DNA of 64,000 bases from Lapidilactobacillus bayanensis. Its GTDB lineage: Bacteria; Bacillota; Bacilli; Lactobacillales; Lactobacillaceae. Positions within the stretch are counted from its first letter, which is position 1, and every line of letters begins with the position of its first letter. The notes under the pieces are model-generated. The model worked only from the letters and a program-made list of their open reading frames with translations, did no database searches and had not been told where the DNA came from. The DNA lies in NCBI RefSeq assembly GCF_003946695.1, contig NZ_RHOX01000005.1, forward strand, positions 1 to 64,000. The letters run 5' to 3'. Shown piece after piece: positions 47,851-56,549 of the stretch. A program made the translations under genes and the position numbers.

Positions 47851-50309
47851 TGATGAAGACAATTTCAACGAACGCAGAACTGGAAGGATTAATTGACGGG
47901 GTCTTGTACGAGAATCCAACTAGTTTATTTAAAATAATTTCGGTTAAGGTGACTAAGAAAAATTTTGACTGGGACGATGAGTTGATTATCGTGACCGGTA
48001 GTTTTGGTGACCTAAATTTAGAAGAGAAGTATCAATTCAATGGCTTAATTGTGGCTCATCCTAAATACGGTCAGCAATTCCAAGCTGAAAGTTATTCGTT
48101 GGTGCGACCAGATACTGAGGCCAGCTTAATTAATTATTTCGCCGGTTCGCAATTTAAAGGGATCGGGAAAACAACGGCCAAGAAAATTGTCGATAATTTA
48201 GGTATTAGTGCGATTGATCAATTGCTGGCTAATCCCGACAAGTTGGCAACAGTGGGTATCAAAAAAGCACAACAAGATGTGATTATTCAGCAATTGAAGC
48301 AATCACATGGTACTGAGCAATTGATGATTAGTTTAGGTGAGTTTGGTTTTGGGCCACGGTTAATTGATCAGATTATTTCCAAGTATCATACAGAAGCGTT
48401 GACGGTTATTAAGAAGAATCCTTATCAATTAGTCTATGATATTCAGGGGATTGGTTTTAAACGGGCTGATCAAGTGGCTGAACATTTGGGCATTGAAGCA
48501 GATGCACCCATTCGAATTGAGGCGGCGTTGATTCAGTTCTTGCGGAATGATCAAGCTATCAATGGCAACACTTATTCGGATCCGAAGACGGTCTTAGAGG
48601 GTGCCTTGCAATTGTTACAATCTAATCGCGGACAAACACCATCTGACCAACAAATTGCTGAAGAACTGGTCTCGTTAGCTAGCCAAGGTGGTATTATTGT
48701 GGAAAGTAAACGCATCTACTTGCGTTCCAGCTTTCAGAGTGAATTCGACATTGCCAATCGGATAGAAAAATTAATGACCGTTAAAGTTAAACCATGGTCT
48801 GAAAAAGCTTTTGCTAAAGAGTTAAAGGCGCTGTCGCGTTGGCTAAAAGTAACCTATGATCAACATCAAATTGACGCGATTCAAATGGGTTTGAATCATC
48901 CGCTCAGTATTTTAACTGGTGGTCCAGGAACAGGCAAGACGACGATTTTAAATGCAGTGGTCGTCTTGTTCGCTAAACAACATCATTTGAGTTTGGATCC
49001 GAAAGATTATGCAGACGAAGCGTTTCCGATTCGCTTGGCAGCACCAACCGGCCGTGCCGCTAAACGTCTGAGTGAAACGATTGGTTTGCCAGCTCAGACC
49101 ATTCATCGCTTACTGGGATTAACGGCTGTTGATGATCACAATTATTTAGACCAAGCACAAGAAATCAGTGGGCGCTTATTGATCATTGATGAAATGTCGA
49201 TGGTTGATCAGCAATTGTTCCAAACTTTAGTTCAATCAATTTCGGAAGGGGTGCAAGTCTTATTAGTCGGTGATCAAGATCAATTGCCATCAGTTGGACC
49301 TGGCCGTGTTTTCGCCGATTTAATTGCCAGCGGCTGTATTCCGACAACCAAGTTGACTAAGATTTATCGCCAGTCAGCTGATTCAACGATTGTTTCTCTA
49401 GCACAAGAAATTAATCAAGGTAACGTTCCTGATGATTTAACCGCCAACTTACCCGATCGCTCTTTCATCAGTTGTTTACCCGGACAAGTAGCACATATTG
49501 TTGAACAAGTTGTCGCTAAATCTGCTGACCGCGGTTTTTCGTTAGAGGAAACACAAATCTTGGCACCAATGTATCGTGGCGTGGCGGGCATTGATGTGCT
49601 GAATAACGATGTTCAAGCATTAGTCAATCCCAAGAAGGCTGCTAACACTAAAGAAGTTGTTTTCGGCGATCTTAAATATCGCATTGGTGATAAAGTGATC
49701 CAGCTACAAAACGATGGTCAACGGGGGATTTATAATGGTGACATTGGTCGGATTACTGGGATTGAACTGGCCGGTAAGAAAAACGATCATCAAGCTAAAT
49801 TATTCGTTGATTTTTCTGGGCAAGAAGTGGAATTAACACAAGCAGATTGGCGCAATTTGAGTTTAGCTTACTGTGTGTCGATTCATAAATCGCAAGGTAG
49901 CGAGTATCAGTTGGTTATCTTGCCGTTAACGATGCAAAATCGGCGCATGCTGCAACGCAAACTACTTTATACGGCAATTACCCGGGCTAAGGATAAACTC
50001 GTCATGGTCGGCCAAAAAGAGGCTTTCGTGCAAGCCATTATGGCTGAAGGTGAAGAACGCCGGACGACCTTGGCAATGCGAATTAAGAAATTATTGCAGC
50101 CTGAAACAGTTGCTGCAGCAACGACAACTGGTCAAGTTGTTAAAAAATCAACCAATTCTGAAGCAAACACGGTTGCTGAAGCGACTGACGATGGTGCGAC
50201 TGTTAATGAACCAGTGGATTATCGGTTGACAGCACGCCTGATCGCTTCGGGTACAATCGATCCAATGATTGGGATGACGGGCATAACGCCGCAGACAATT
50301 GGTGCTTGA
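47850..50309 (+). CDS. recD2: ATP-dependent helicase RecD2
   Basis: A 819-aa 5'-3' helicase of the RecD2/YrrC type, which acts without RecB and RecC in repair and replication restart. The N-terminal domain has helix-hairpin-helix segments (about 100-200: FKGIGKTTAKKIVDNLG, IQGIGFKRADQVAEHLG). Walker A is GGPGTGKTT (from 357), then IIDEMSMVDQ and VGDQDQLPSVGPG, and the C-terminal helicase motifs AYCVSIHKSQGSEY and LLYTAITRAK. The ATG at 47853 has better spacing from GGAG and may be the real start. A Thr/Ala-rich linker precedes the C-terminus. Confidence 0.94.
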   Translation: MMKTISTNAELEGLIDGVLYENPTSLFKIISVKVTKKNFDWDDELIIVTGSFGDLNLEEKYQFNGLIVAHPKYGQQFQAESYSLVRPDTEASLINYFAGSQFKGIGKTTAKKIVDNLGISAIDQLLANPDKLATVGIKKAQQDVIIQQLKQSHGTEQLMISLGEFGFGPRLIDQIISKYHTEALTVIKKNPYQLVYDIQGIGFKRADQVAEHLGIEADAPIRIEAALIQFLRNDQAINGNTYSDPKTVLEGALQLLQSNRGQTPSDQQIAEELVSLASQGGIIVESKRIYLRSSFQSEFDIANRIEKLMTVKVKPWSEKAFAKELKALSRWLKVTYDQHQIDAIQMGLNHPLSILTGGPGTGKTTILNAVVVLFAKQHHLSLDPKDYADEAFPIRLAAPTGRAAKRLSETIGLPAQTIHRLLGLTAVDDHNYLDQAQEISGRLLIIDEMSMVDQQLFQTLVQSISEGVQVLLVGDQDQLPSVGPGRVFADLIASGCIPTTKLTKIYRQSADSTIVSLAQEINQGNVPDDLTANLPDRSFISCLPGQVAHIVEQVVAKSADRGFSLEETQILAPMYRGVAGIDVLNNDVQALVNPKKAANTKEVVFGDLKYRIGDKVIQLQNDGQRGIYNGDIGRITGIELAGKKNDHQAKLFVDFSGQEVELTQADWRNLSLAYCVSIHKSQGSEYQLVILPLTMQNRRMLQRKLLYTAITRAKDKLVMVGQKEAFVQAIMAEGEERRTTLAMRIKKLLQPETVAAATTTGQVVKKSTNSEANTVAEATDDGATVNEPVDYRLTARLIASGTIDPMIGMTGITPQTIGA

Positions 50310-50338
50310 GACAGTAGAAAGAATTGTTTAGCGATAAT

Positions 50339-50378
50339 AAAAAAGGAATTGGGATAGAGATCCCAGTTCCTTTTTTAT
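50339..50378 (+). terminator. Terminator after recD2
   Basis: AAAAAAGGAATTGGGA (50339-50354) pairs with TCCCAGTTCCTTTTTT (50361-50376) around TAGAGA. Confidence 0.88.
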
Positions 50379-50443
50379 GTGTAGGGGGTTAAAACGTTGG
50401 CGTGCTGATGTTGCTAATCTGTTGGCTTTTTGTGCACTGATTT

Positions 50444-50802
50444 GAAATGTGCTGCGAACAACTGACTGTGCATAATTTAAGCGTGAATCTCTCTGGGTTA
50501 GCACCCAGTGATCTTCCCGTTTAAATTAAGACAGTCAACCCGTTGTTCTCCGCGCTCTGATTTGAAACGTGCTGCGAAGCGCAGTTAGTTCCGGTTAAGA
50601 TAAGACAGTTTAAATCTTAAAACCAAGATTTTAACTGTCTTGATCTTAATCCTCACTAACTACCCGCGCTTCTTTGCGCTATAATTTGAAACGTGCTCAA
50701 AGCAACTGCTGGCGAATAACCTTAGTGAAAATCTTGCTGCATTGGCATGCATCAATCTTTCCCCTAAAGTTAATGCCATCAACCCGTTGCTTTTCGCACT
50801 CT
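50444..50802 (+). repeat. Family C array: three tandem units
   Basis: Units at 50444-50558, 50564-50681 and 50688-50802 between convergent genes. Unit 6: GAACAAC/GTTGTTC, GACTGT/ACAGTC, CTGGGT/ACCCAG. Unit 7: GAAGCGC/GCGCTTC, GTTAGT/ACTAAC, AAGACAGTT/AACTGTCTT, AAATCTT/AAGATTT. Unit 8: AAAGCAAC/GTTGCTTT with GGC/GCC and TTAG/CTAA. The CGCACTCT end of unit 8 overlaps the stop codon of the flavin oxidoreductase gene on the other strand. Confidence 0.88.
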
Positions 50803-51988
50803 ATAATTTCTTTTCAAATCCTTCCATTGGTGCGACTTGGTTTTGATAATTTTCTGCGGCATTTTTATCTGTGGTGAAGTGCATGACTTTAGCGAAGGAC
50901 TCGCGTAAATAAACTTGCATGACGCGGGGAATTGCCAATTCATCCATTTCATTCGGACTCATTTGTAAACGGATGCTGGCTTCATCATCACCGGCGACTT
51001 TTTGGACCCATTGTGGTTCGCGCAGTAATTCGCGACCAATGGCAACTAAATCAGCGCCGCCTCTTAGCGCATTTTCTGCATCGGCTGGTGTTTCCACAGA
51101 GCCAATTCCAATTAGGGGAATCTCGTGATTCGTCACCTCAGCAAATTGGTTAAGTAGTGGGGTTTGATCTGTTTCGTCATTTAATGATGTTCGTTGATAG
51201 CTACCCATCGATAAATGTAAGTAGCTGATCAACGGCTTAATTTTTTTCGCGAAAGTTAAGGAGTCGGCTAGGCGGATTCCGGGCGTCTCGATTTCTTCGG
51301 GTGAAATTCGGTAACCCAGAATGAAACGTTCGTCAGCGTTTTCTTTAATGACTTCTTTAACAGCGTCAATGACGGCCAGAGCGAAATTCATCCGCTTCTC
51401 TAATGAACCACCCCAATGATCGGTGCGTTGATTAGAATTTTCAGAGAAAAACTGTTGTAACAAATAAGTGTTAGCACCGTGAAGTTCAACGCCATCAAAA
51501 CCGGCGATAATGGCCCGTTTAGTTGCGGCTGCGAAATCTTTAATGATTTGTTGAATTTCGTCTTCGGTTAAGGCACGTGGTGTTTCAGAATCAAGCGGGT
51601 AAGCAGCAGCAATGGCACTCGCACTGACAGGTTGCTGTCCGCGCAGAACTTTGCTGGTAGATTTCCGACCGGCGTGGAAAATTTGCAAGATGGCTTTAGC
51701 ACCATCTTGTTTAATTGTAGCAGCTAATTTGGTTAACCCAGGAATCATTTCGTCACTGGCAACAGATAATTCTCCTTCGAACCCCTTACCGCCAGCCGAA
51801 ACATTAGCCACAGCCGTGATAATCATGCCGGGGCCGCCAGCGCGCGCTTGATAATAAGCTAATTCATCGTTGGAAATCATACCGTTATAGAAACTTGACA
51901 TTGTCGTCATTGGTGACATGACAATTCGGTTCTTCAAAGTGACACCATTAGGAAATTTAAGTGGCGCTAAAAATTGATAGTTTTTCAT
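50801..51988 (-). CDS. Old yellow enzyme family NADH-dependent flavin oxidoreductase
   Basis: A 395-aa FMN enzyme with a TIM barrel, of the YqjM/2,4-dienoyl-CoA reductase-like group. It begins LAPLKFPNGVTLKNRIVMSP and shows LQIFHAGRKS, the substrate-binding GFDGVELHGANTYLLQQFFS and NQRTDHWGGSLEKRM, and the FMN-phosphate region ADLVAIGRELLREP. Such enzymes reduce activated alkenes or quinones with NAD(P)H. GTG at 51997 overlaps the GAGGAG site; the ATG at 51988 is better spaced. The adjacent divergent HxlR gene probably regulates it in response to electrophiles. The stop codon lies in a repeat. Confidence 0.88.
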   Translation of the reverse strand: MKNYQFLAPLKFPNGVTLKNRIVMSPMTTMSSFYNGMISNDELAYYQARAGGPGMIITAVANVSAGGKGFEGELSVASDEMIPGLTKLAATIKQDGAKAILQIFHAGRKSTSKVLRGQQPVSASAIAAAYPLDSETPRALTEDEIQQIIKDFAAATKRAIIAGFDGVELHGANTYLLQQFFSENSNQRTDHWGGSLEKRMNFALAVIDAVKEVIKENADERFILGYRISPEEIETPGIRLADSLTFAKKIKPLISYLHLSMGSYQRTSLNDETDQTPLLNQFAEVTNHEIPLIGIGSVETPADAENALRGGADLVAIGRELLREPQWVQKVAGDDEASIRLQMSPNEMDELAIPRVMQVYLRESFAKVMHFTTDKNAAENYQNQVAPMEGFEKKL

Positions 51989-52048
51989 GACAGACACTCC
52001 TCGTTTAAATAATTAAAAAAGCAATTAATGATATTGTCGACTTCATTA

Positions 52049-52065
52049 AGTATACATGCTATACT
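52049..52065. promoter_or_regulatory. Candidate HxlR operator between the divergent genes
   Basis: AGTATA and TATACT are perfect 6-bp inverted arms with a 5-nt spacer. TATACT/AGTATA can also serve as a -10 on either strand. Further GTAC-containing steps follow at 52082-52113. Confidence 0.5.
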
Positions 52066-52137
52066 AACAAAAAGTAAGTATGTACAATAAAGTACGATAG
52101 GCACTTCAAAGTACTCAATGATGTCGAGGTAAGTTTA

Positions 52138-52515
52138 ATGACGAAAAAAATTTATCAATTAGGTGTTGAAGCAACGCTAGATGTGATCGGTGGTAAATGG
52201 AAGCCAATCATTCTGTGTCACTTAGGTCAGGGTCCATTGCGTTCTGGAGAATTAAAACGACTGATACCGCAAGTTACGCAAAAAATGTTAACGCAACAAT
52301 TACGTGAATTAGAAGCAGATGGGATTATTACCCCCCAAGTTTATCCACAAGTTCCACCAAAAGTGGTTTATTCAATGACTGCTGAAGGTAAATCATTGCG
52401 CGAACTGCTAATTGCCATGTCCAATTGGGGCGAGCAGCGGGTCAAACAAGCTCAAGCAGACGGACAAGAAGTGGAATTGGTTCATCATGGGCATACAGGA
52501 TTTTTAGCGATGTAA
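52138..52515 (+). CDS. HxlR-family transcriptional regulator
   Basis: A 125-aa winged-helix regulator. The family signature runs EATLDVIGGKWKPIILCHL, PLRSGELKRLIPQVTQKMLT and QQLRELEADGIITPQVY with a wing at VPPKVVYSMTAEGKSL. HxlR proteins of the YodB/CatR/HypR type sense quinones, aldehydes or disulfide stress, often through a cysteine near the N-terminus; here Cys lies in ILCHL, a different place. It is divergent from the flavin oxidoreductase, its likely target. GAGGTAAG precedes the ATG. Confidence 0.9.
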   Translation: MTKKIYQLGVEATLDVIGGKWKPIILCHLGQGPLRSGELKRLIPQVTQKMLTQQLRELEADGIITPQVYPQVPPKVVYSMTAEGKSLRELLIAMSNWGEQRVKQAQADGQEVELVHHGHTGFLAM

Positions 52516-52644
52516 CGCTTAAGTTTAGTCAAATAAACGTCATTCACTTTAACAACGAGACAGGGTTACTAATGCTAAATTTTAATGAGGTAAAATGGCG
52601 TGGCCAAAGTAATAGTGCTCAAACTTTCGATCCATAACAATATC

Positions 52645-52688
52645 AAAAAGGAGAAACTGGAATAAAAAATCCCGGTTTCTCCTTTTGC
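52645..52688. terminator. Terminator after the HxlR gene, probably bidirectional
   Basis: AAAAGGAGAAACTGG (52646-52660) pairs with CCGGTTTCTCCTTTT (52672-52686) around an A-rich loop. It lies between the convergent HxlR and GNAT genes. The stretch 52516-52640 before it holds no gene. Confidence 0.75.
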
Positions 52689-52725
52689 TTTAGCTAAATT
52701 AAAACGAGCATCATTTTATCAGCGG

Positions 52726-53190
52726 TTATTTTACGTTGGGCTCTTTTTCTTCACCGGCTTTGGCAAATAGCTTTTGAAACTTGTATTGTTTTTTGGACTT
52801 CTGGTAACCGATATGCTCGTAGAATTGATGTGCTTCGGTGCGTTCTTCACCTGAATTCAGACGTACGCCTTCAGCGTTAATCTCATGACCCCACTGTTCC
52901 GCTTGGGCCATCAGTGCCTTACCAACGCCGAATCCTTGAAACTCCTGGCGGACAGCAAGCCCCATAATGTTGACCATCTTATTGCCAAACGTGCCGAGGT
53001 ACTCTGTTACCTGCACGTAACCAGCGAACTCGTTATTGACTTCAGCAACGTAAATTTTTTGCCAGTCCTTACTTAAGATGTAATTTAGCATCTCACTGGT
53101 ACCTGCCAAGGAATAGTCATAATGTAATTCCTGAGCATTGACCTTTTGAAGATCAGGTGCATCGCTACCTCTTGCCTCGCGAATATTCAT
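52726..53190 (-). CDS. GNAT family N-acetyltransferase
   Basis: A 154-aa acetyltransferase. It begins MNIREARGSDAPDLQKVN; the acetyl-CoA loop is VRQEFQGFGVGKALMAQAE, preceded by MVNIMGLAV, and the C-terminal motif is AHQFYEHIGYQKSKKQYKF. The substrate is unknown. It may be a stand-alone gene: a family A palindrome lies directly upstream and a terminator downstream. Confidence 0.85.
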   Translation of the reverse strand: MNIREARGSDAPDLQKVNAQELHYDYSLAGTSEMLNYILSKDWQKIYVAEVNNEFAGYVQVTEYLGTFGNKMVNIMGLAVRQEFQGFGVGKALMAQAEQWGHEINAEGVRLNSGEERTEAHQFYEHIGYQKSKKQYKFQKLFAKAGEEKEPNVK

Positions 53191-53237
53191 GTCATCATCT
53201 ACTTTCCAAATTGAAACATCATTATAGCATAATTGGG

Positions 53238-53362
53238 GAAGTGGCAGGAGAAACCGGATTGAATTTATTGATTAATGACGCCATGCTGTTTGATCAAATT
53301 TTAGTTAAACAAAACGATGTCAGTCAGACATTGTCACTCGAAACTTGGATACACGTCAACAC
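53238..53362. repeat. Family A dispersed palindrome
   Basis: GAAACCGGATTGAATTTATT, then GATTAATGACGCCATGCTG, paired loosely with the right half that contains AAACAAAACGATGTCAG. The layout agrees with the copy at 6390. It lies upstream of the GNAT gene and downstream of the ABC permease gene. Confidence 0.55.
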
Positions 53363-53399
53363 AAAATAAAAGACACCGAGATATTTTCATCTCAGTGCC
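53363..53399 (-). terminator. Terminator of the ABC transporter operon
   Basis: GACACCGAGAT (53372-53382) with ATCTCAGTGCC (53389-53399), one mismatch; on the minus strand followed by TTTTATTT. A second hairpin, CCACGTTAA/TTAACGTGG (53427-53454), stands between it and the permease stop. Confidence 0.75.
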
Positions 53400-53497
53400 T
53401 GTTAAGCAGAGTTACATTGCGTTATACCACGTTAAAATTGATAAATTAACGTGGATTGTCAGATTAATCCTGCCTTAATGATGTTCTACTTTCCTGA

Positions 53498-54268
53498 TTA
53501 AACACTGCGTTTGCGAAAGCTGAAATAGGCGATGAAGGTAAATAAGATGGTATAAGCTACCGTGAGTGTAATCATCAATGGCGTACTCATTAAGGTGATT
53601 GTGCTTAATTTTGGCGTCATGATTTGCGAACTGGTCATCAGCATGGTGAAGGGATTGAAGCGCAGCCAGTGCCATCTGCTGATTAAGGCGAGTAAAACGC
53701 TGGAAGCAGCCATTGAAATGAAATAGCCGATAAAACCACTCGTAATTGCCGCGGCGTTAGTTTTAAGCAAGGTTGCGATCAAGATGACGACGCTCAACAA
53801 GAGGAGATTGACAAGCGCATTACCACCCATGGCCAAGAAATATTGTTGTAACAGCGTTTGACCGCCGCCAACAGCCATTCCCCAGTTAAAGCTAGGAAAG
53901 AGTAGGGCAGTCAAGTTAAATGTCATCAGCGAGGCCAGCACTTGTAAGACAACCAACTGAATGATCAAGACAATGAGCTTGCTGATAAAGACTTGGCTAC
54001 GATAATATTGCCGATAAAGAAGTTGTTTGACGGTGCCATATTGGAATTCCATGGCAATAATACTGGCCGCGCTAGCAATCATGATGAACAGATATAAGCC
54101 ACCACCAAGGTAATCATTGCTAACCAGTGATGTCAACAGGAAGAATTTTGGAAACGCCTTTCGTAGTAAGGCAAAGCAGACCTGTGTTGCAAGCATGAAT
54201 ACGATGGCAATCCAAGTCCCTTTCTTGTGGACCAGTTTATAAAGCTCTTGTTTAATTAACGTTCCCAT
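53498..54268 (-). CDS. ABC-2 type transporter permease
   Basis: A 256-aa membrane protein with six predicted helices, beginning MGTLIKQELYKLVHKKGTW, a typical start of ABC-2 permeases of the bacitracin/lantibiotic immunity type (for example VSNDYLGGGLYLFIMIASAA and EFQYGTVKQLLYRQYYRSQV). It pairs with the ATPase gene 2 bp upstream. Exported substrate unknown; peptide or antibiotic export is typical for this arrangement. Together they form a two-gene operon. Confidence 0.85.
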   Translation of the reverse strand: MGTLIKQELYKLVHKKGTWIAIVFMLATQVCFALLRKAFPKFFLLTSLVSNDYLGGGLYLFIMIASAASIIAMEFQYGTVKQLLYRQYYRSQVFISKLIVLIIQLVVLQVLASLMTFNLTALLFPSFNWGMAVGGGQTLLQQYFLAMGGNALVNLLLLSVVILIATLLKTNAAAITSGFIGYFISMAASSVLLALISRWHWLRFNPFTMLMTSSQIMTPKLSTITLMSTPLMITLTVAYTILFTFIAYFSFRKRSV

Positions 54269-54270
54269 AA

Positions 54271-55176
54271 TTAGTTATCCTCCTTTTTGGTATTAACCAT
54301 ATCTAAGAAGGATTCTTCAAGATCATGCTGAACCTTGACGATATCGGTAATTTCGATTTTTGCTGAAACCAAAATATTCAACGCTTGATTGAGGGTTTGA
54401 CCCTCTTGCTGACGCAGCGTAATTTTTTCTGTAGGTGCGAGTTGAATGCCGGCGCGCCGCAAATGATCTTTAGCAGCAACATCGTCGGTTGTGCTAATCA
54501 AATATGAAGTACCGCCGGAAGTTACGAGGTCATTCATACTACTTTGTTGCACGATCTTGCCGTGATTTAGGATCAAAACGTCATCTGCCAGTTTCTCCAA
54601 TTCACTGAGAATATGACTTGAGATTAAGAAGCTAGTACCTTGATCAGCTAGTTGACGAATGTAGTCTCGCAAATCTTTAACGGCTTGGGGATCTAGGCCG
54701 TTCATTGGTTCATCTAAAATGACCAGTTTTGGACGGTTGACTAGGGCTTGTGCGATACCGAGTTTTTGTTTCATACCTAATGAATACGACTTAGCTTTGT
54801 GGTCGATGTAGCGGCCCATGCCCAAGGCGGCTACGATAGCATCAATATTTTCAGTACGCTGGGTCTTGTTTGCAAATAATTTGAGATGTTGCTTGCCCGT
54901 CAAAAAGGGATAAATACCAGGATATTCGATTAATGCACCAACTTGTTTAAGCGCTTGATGGCTCGTAATCGAAACCGGTTGTGAATTGATCGTTAGGCGT
55001 CCGCCATCTGTTGGGATCAGACCCAGAATTGCTTTCATGATCGTACTTTTGCCGGCACCGTTTGGGCCAACGAGTGCGACAATATGACCAGTCGCAACCT
55101 CAAAGCTAACGCCATGCAGAACACGGTGGTTGCCAAACGACTTGTCTAATTGTTGAACACTTAATAGATTTGCCAT
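54271..55176 (-). CDS. ABC transporter ATP-binding protein
   Basis: A 301-aa ATPase. Walker A VGPNGAGKSTIMKAILG, Q loop, signature SLGMKQKLGIAQAL, Walker B KLVILDEPMNGLDP and H loop LISSHILSELEKLADD. The C-terminal extension (about 220-301) is the usual one of the BcrA/DrrA type. The frame extends to 55242, but the ATG at 55176 has GGGGGA just before it and gives the normal N-terminus. The permease gene follows. Confidence 0.92.
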   Translation of the reverse strand: MANLLSVQQLDKSFGNHRVLHGVSFEVATGHIVALVGPNGAGKSTIMKAILGLIPTDGGRLTINSQPVSITSHQALKQVGALIEYPGIYPFLTGKQHLKLFANKTQRTENIDAIVAALGMGRYIDHKAKSYSLGMKQKLGIAQALVNRPKLVILDEPMNGLDPQAVKDLRDYIRQLADQGTSFLISSHILSELEKLADDVLILNHGKIVQQSSMNDLVTSGGTSYLISTTDDVAAKDHLRRAGIQLAPTEKITLRQQEGQTLNQALNILVSAKIEITDIVKVQHDLEESFLDMVNTKKEDN

Positions 55177-55636
55177 AACTTCCCCCAGATATGTATTTGA
55201 GCGCTGGTGTTTAAATTTCAGTATGTAATCAATCACATCCATTTTAGCAGCACAATTGGCTCATGTGTTAAGTTTAGCATGAATGAAGCTGATGAACAAA
55301 TCGGTAATTAGGGGAATAACAACTCAGACTTTGGGATGACACCAAGCTAAAAGAACCGGTTCAACCTTAATTTTTGTCGTTATTTGTGAATTGCCCCAAG
55401 GCGTTAGATTGATTGTCACGCGCCTTATTTAATTAAGAGATGAGAACGGAAATATTGAATGATGCATCATCCCCGACAACTGAGGTATGATGATAAGTAA
55501 CAGAAATAATTTCGAAATAAAGTGGCAATCCCAGAATTGAATTGAATAAATCTGTGGTTGTGGTAGTCAACTTAACGCAGCGACAACTGCATCAAAAAAT
55601 GATAGACGATTTAGTAAAGAAAGAAGTGTCGTTAAC
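55177..55636. other. Gap between the ABC operon and the XRE-TPR regulator gene
   Basis: I see no gene. A hairpin AAGGCG (55398-55403) / CGCCTT (55421-55426) followed by ATTTAAT is present. Promoters for the two divergent units must lie here, but none has convincing -35 and -10 boxes. Confidence 0.4.
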
Positions 55637-56461
55637 ATGCAATACGCGATCGGCAATCTAATTAAAGAGGCACGAAAGGAGATGGGATTAACCCAACTTG
55701 AAGCTAGTCAAGGTATTTGTAGTCAAGCGATGCTATCTTCAATTGAACGCGCTAAATATATACCCAATGCGCAGTTGTTAATGCTACTGTGCCAACGCCT
55801 CCAGCTTGATTTAAACGACATTAGTTTAGCGACTAATTATCATGTGAGTCATCAAAAAGTTATCAATGAGACGCTCAATAGGTTGTGTCAGACACACCAG
55901 TACAGTCAGTTGCGTTCTTTCTTAGAACGTTCTAGTACGATCACTAATATTGGGGTCGCGGTACAAGAGCAAGCTTACGATTATTACTTAGGCGTTGCGC
56001 AAGTGAACACTGGTGACCTTAAGCAAGGTATTCAAAGCCTCAAACTCGCAGTGGCCGATCAGAAACGTAAGCAAAGTTTGAGTGCTTTATCGCGTTTATG
56101 CCTAATTGCGTTGGCTTATGCTTATTCTCAGAACAAGCAGTTTAAACAAGCCGCTGAATATTGCCAACTTGCCGAGTATCAAATTAGTGCCGCTTTTTAT
56201 GAAGAGAACTTAAATATAATCGGTTATCTGGCCGCCTTAATTGCTTATGAACAGCAACACTATCTGGATGTGGTTAAGATTGTTACCGCGAATATTAATT
56301 ACATTAGCGAGCATAATTCGCATTACATGCTAGCAAATTGCTACTACTTACTGGTAAAAGCGGCTGATAAATCACATCAGGCTAATTTGATTGATGAGGC
56401 GCAAACGCGGCAGCAAGTTTTTGCCGATTTATTTTCTGAGCAAATACATCGTTTAGATTGA
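55637..56461 (+). CDS. XRE-family regulator with C-terminal TPR-like domain (Rgg/RNPP-like)
   Basis: A 274-aa regulator. The N-terminal HTH_3 domain (about 5-60) reads IGNLIKEARKEMGLTQLEAS and SQAMLSSIERAKYIPN. The rest is helical with TPR-like repeats (KQGIQSLKLAVADQKRK, ALAYAYSQNKQFKQAAEYCQ), as in peptide-sensing Rgg/PlcR-type regulators. Such proteins bind short secreted peptides re-imported into the cell. A 24-codon ORF overlaps its stop codon and would fit a cognate peptide. The SRPBCC gene follows, and an ABC exporter operon is divergent. The target is unknown. Confidence 0.78.
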   Translation: MQYAIGNLIKEARKEMGLTQLEASQGICSQAMLSSIERAKYIPNAQLLMLLCQRLQLDLNDISLATNYHVSHQKVINETLNRLCQTHQYSQLRSFLERSSTITNIGVAVQEQAYDYYLGVAQVNTGDLKQGIQSLKLAVADQKRKQSLSALSRLCLIALAYAYSQNKQFKQAAEYCQLAEYQISAAFYEENLNIIGYLAALIAYEQQHYLDVVKIVTANINYISEHNSHYMLANCYYLLVKAADKSHQANLIDEAQTRQQVFADLFSEQIHRLD

Positions 56462-56535
56462 TGGTTAAATTTAAATATAAGAACTCTTATTTTTGTTTGT
56501 CGGCGATTCTCCATATACTAATGCCATACCATTAA
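56461..56535 (+). CDS. Possible small signalling peptide (24 aa)
   Basis: An ORF of 24 codons whose ATG overlaps the regulator's stop (TGATG) and whose TAA overlaps the AAGGAGG of the next gene, so it fills the gap exactly. The peptide has a basic start (MVKFKYKN), then SYFCLSAI, and a hydrophobic C-terminus ILHILMPYH. That layout recalls the precursors of Rgg/RNPP pheromones. There is no separate ribosome binding site, so it would need coupled translation. The same stretch could instead be a promoter: it holds the palindrome ATAAGAACTCTTAT (56475-56488). Evidence is positional only. Confidence 0.35.
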   Translation: MVKFKYKNSYFCLSAILHILMPYH

Positions 56536-56549
56536 GGAGGATTCAAGTT

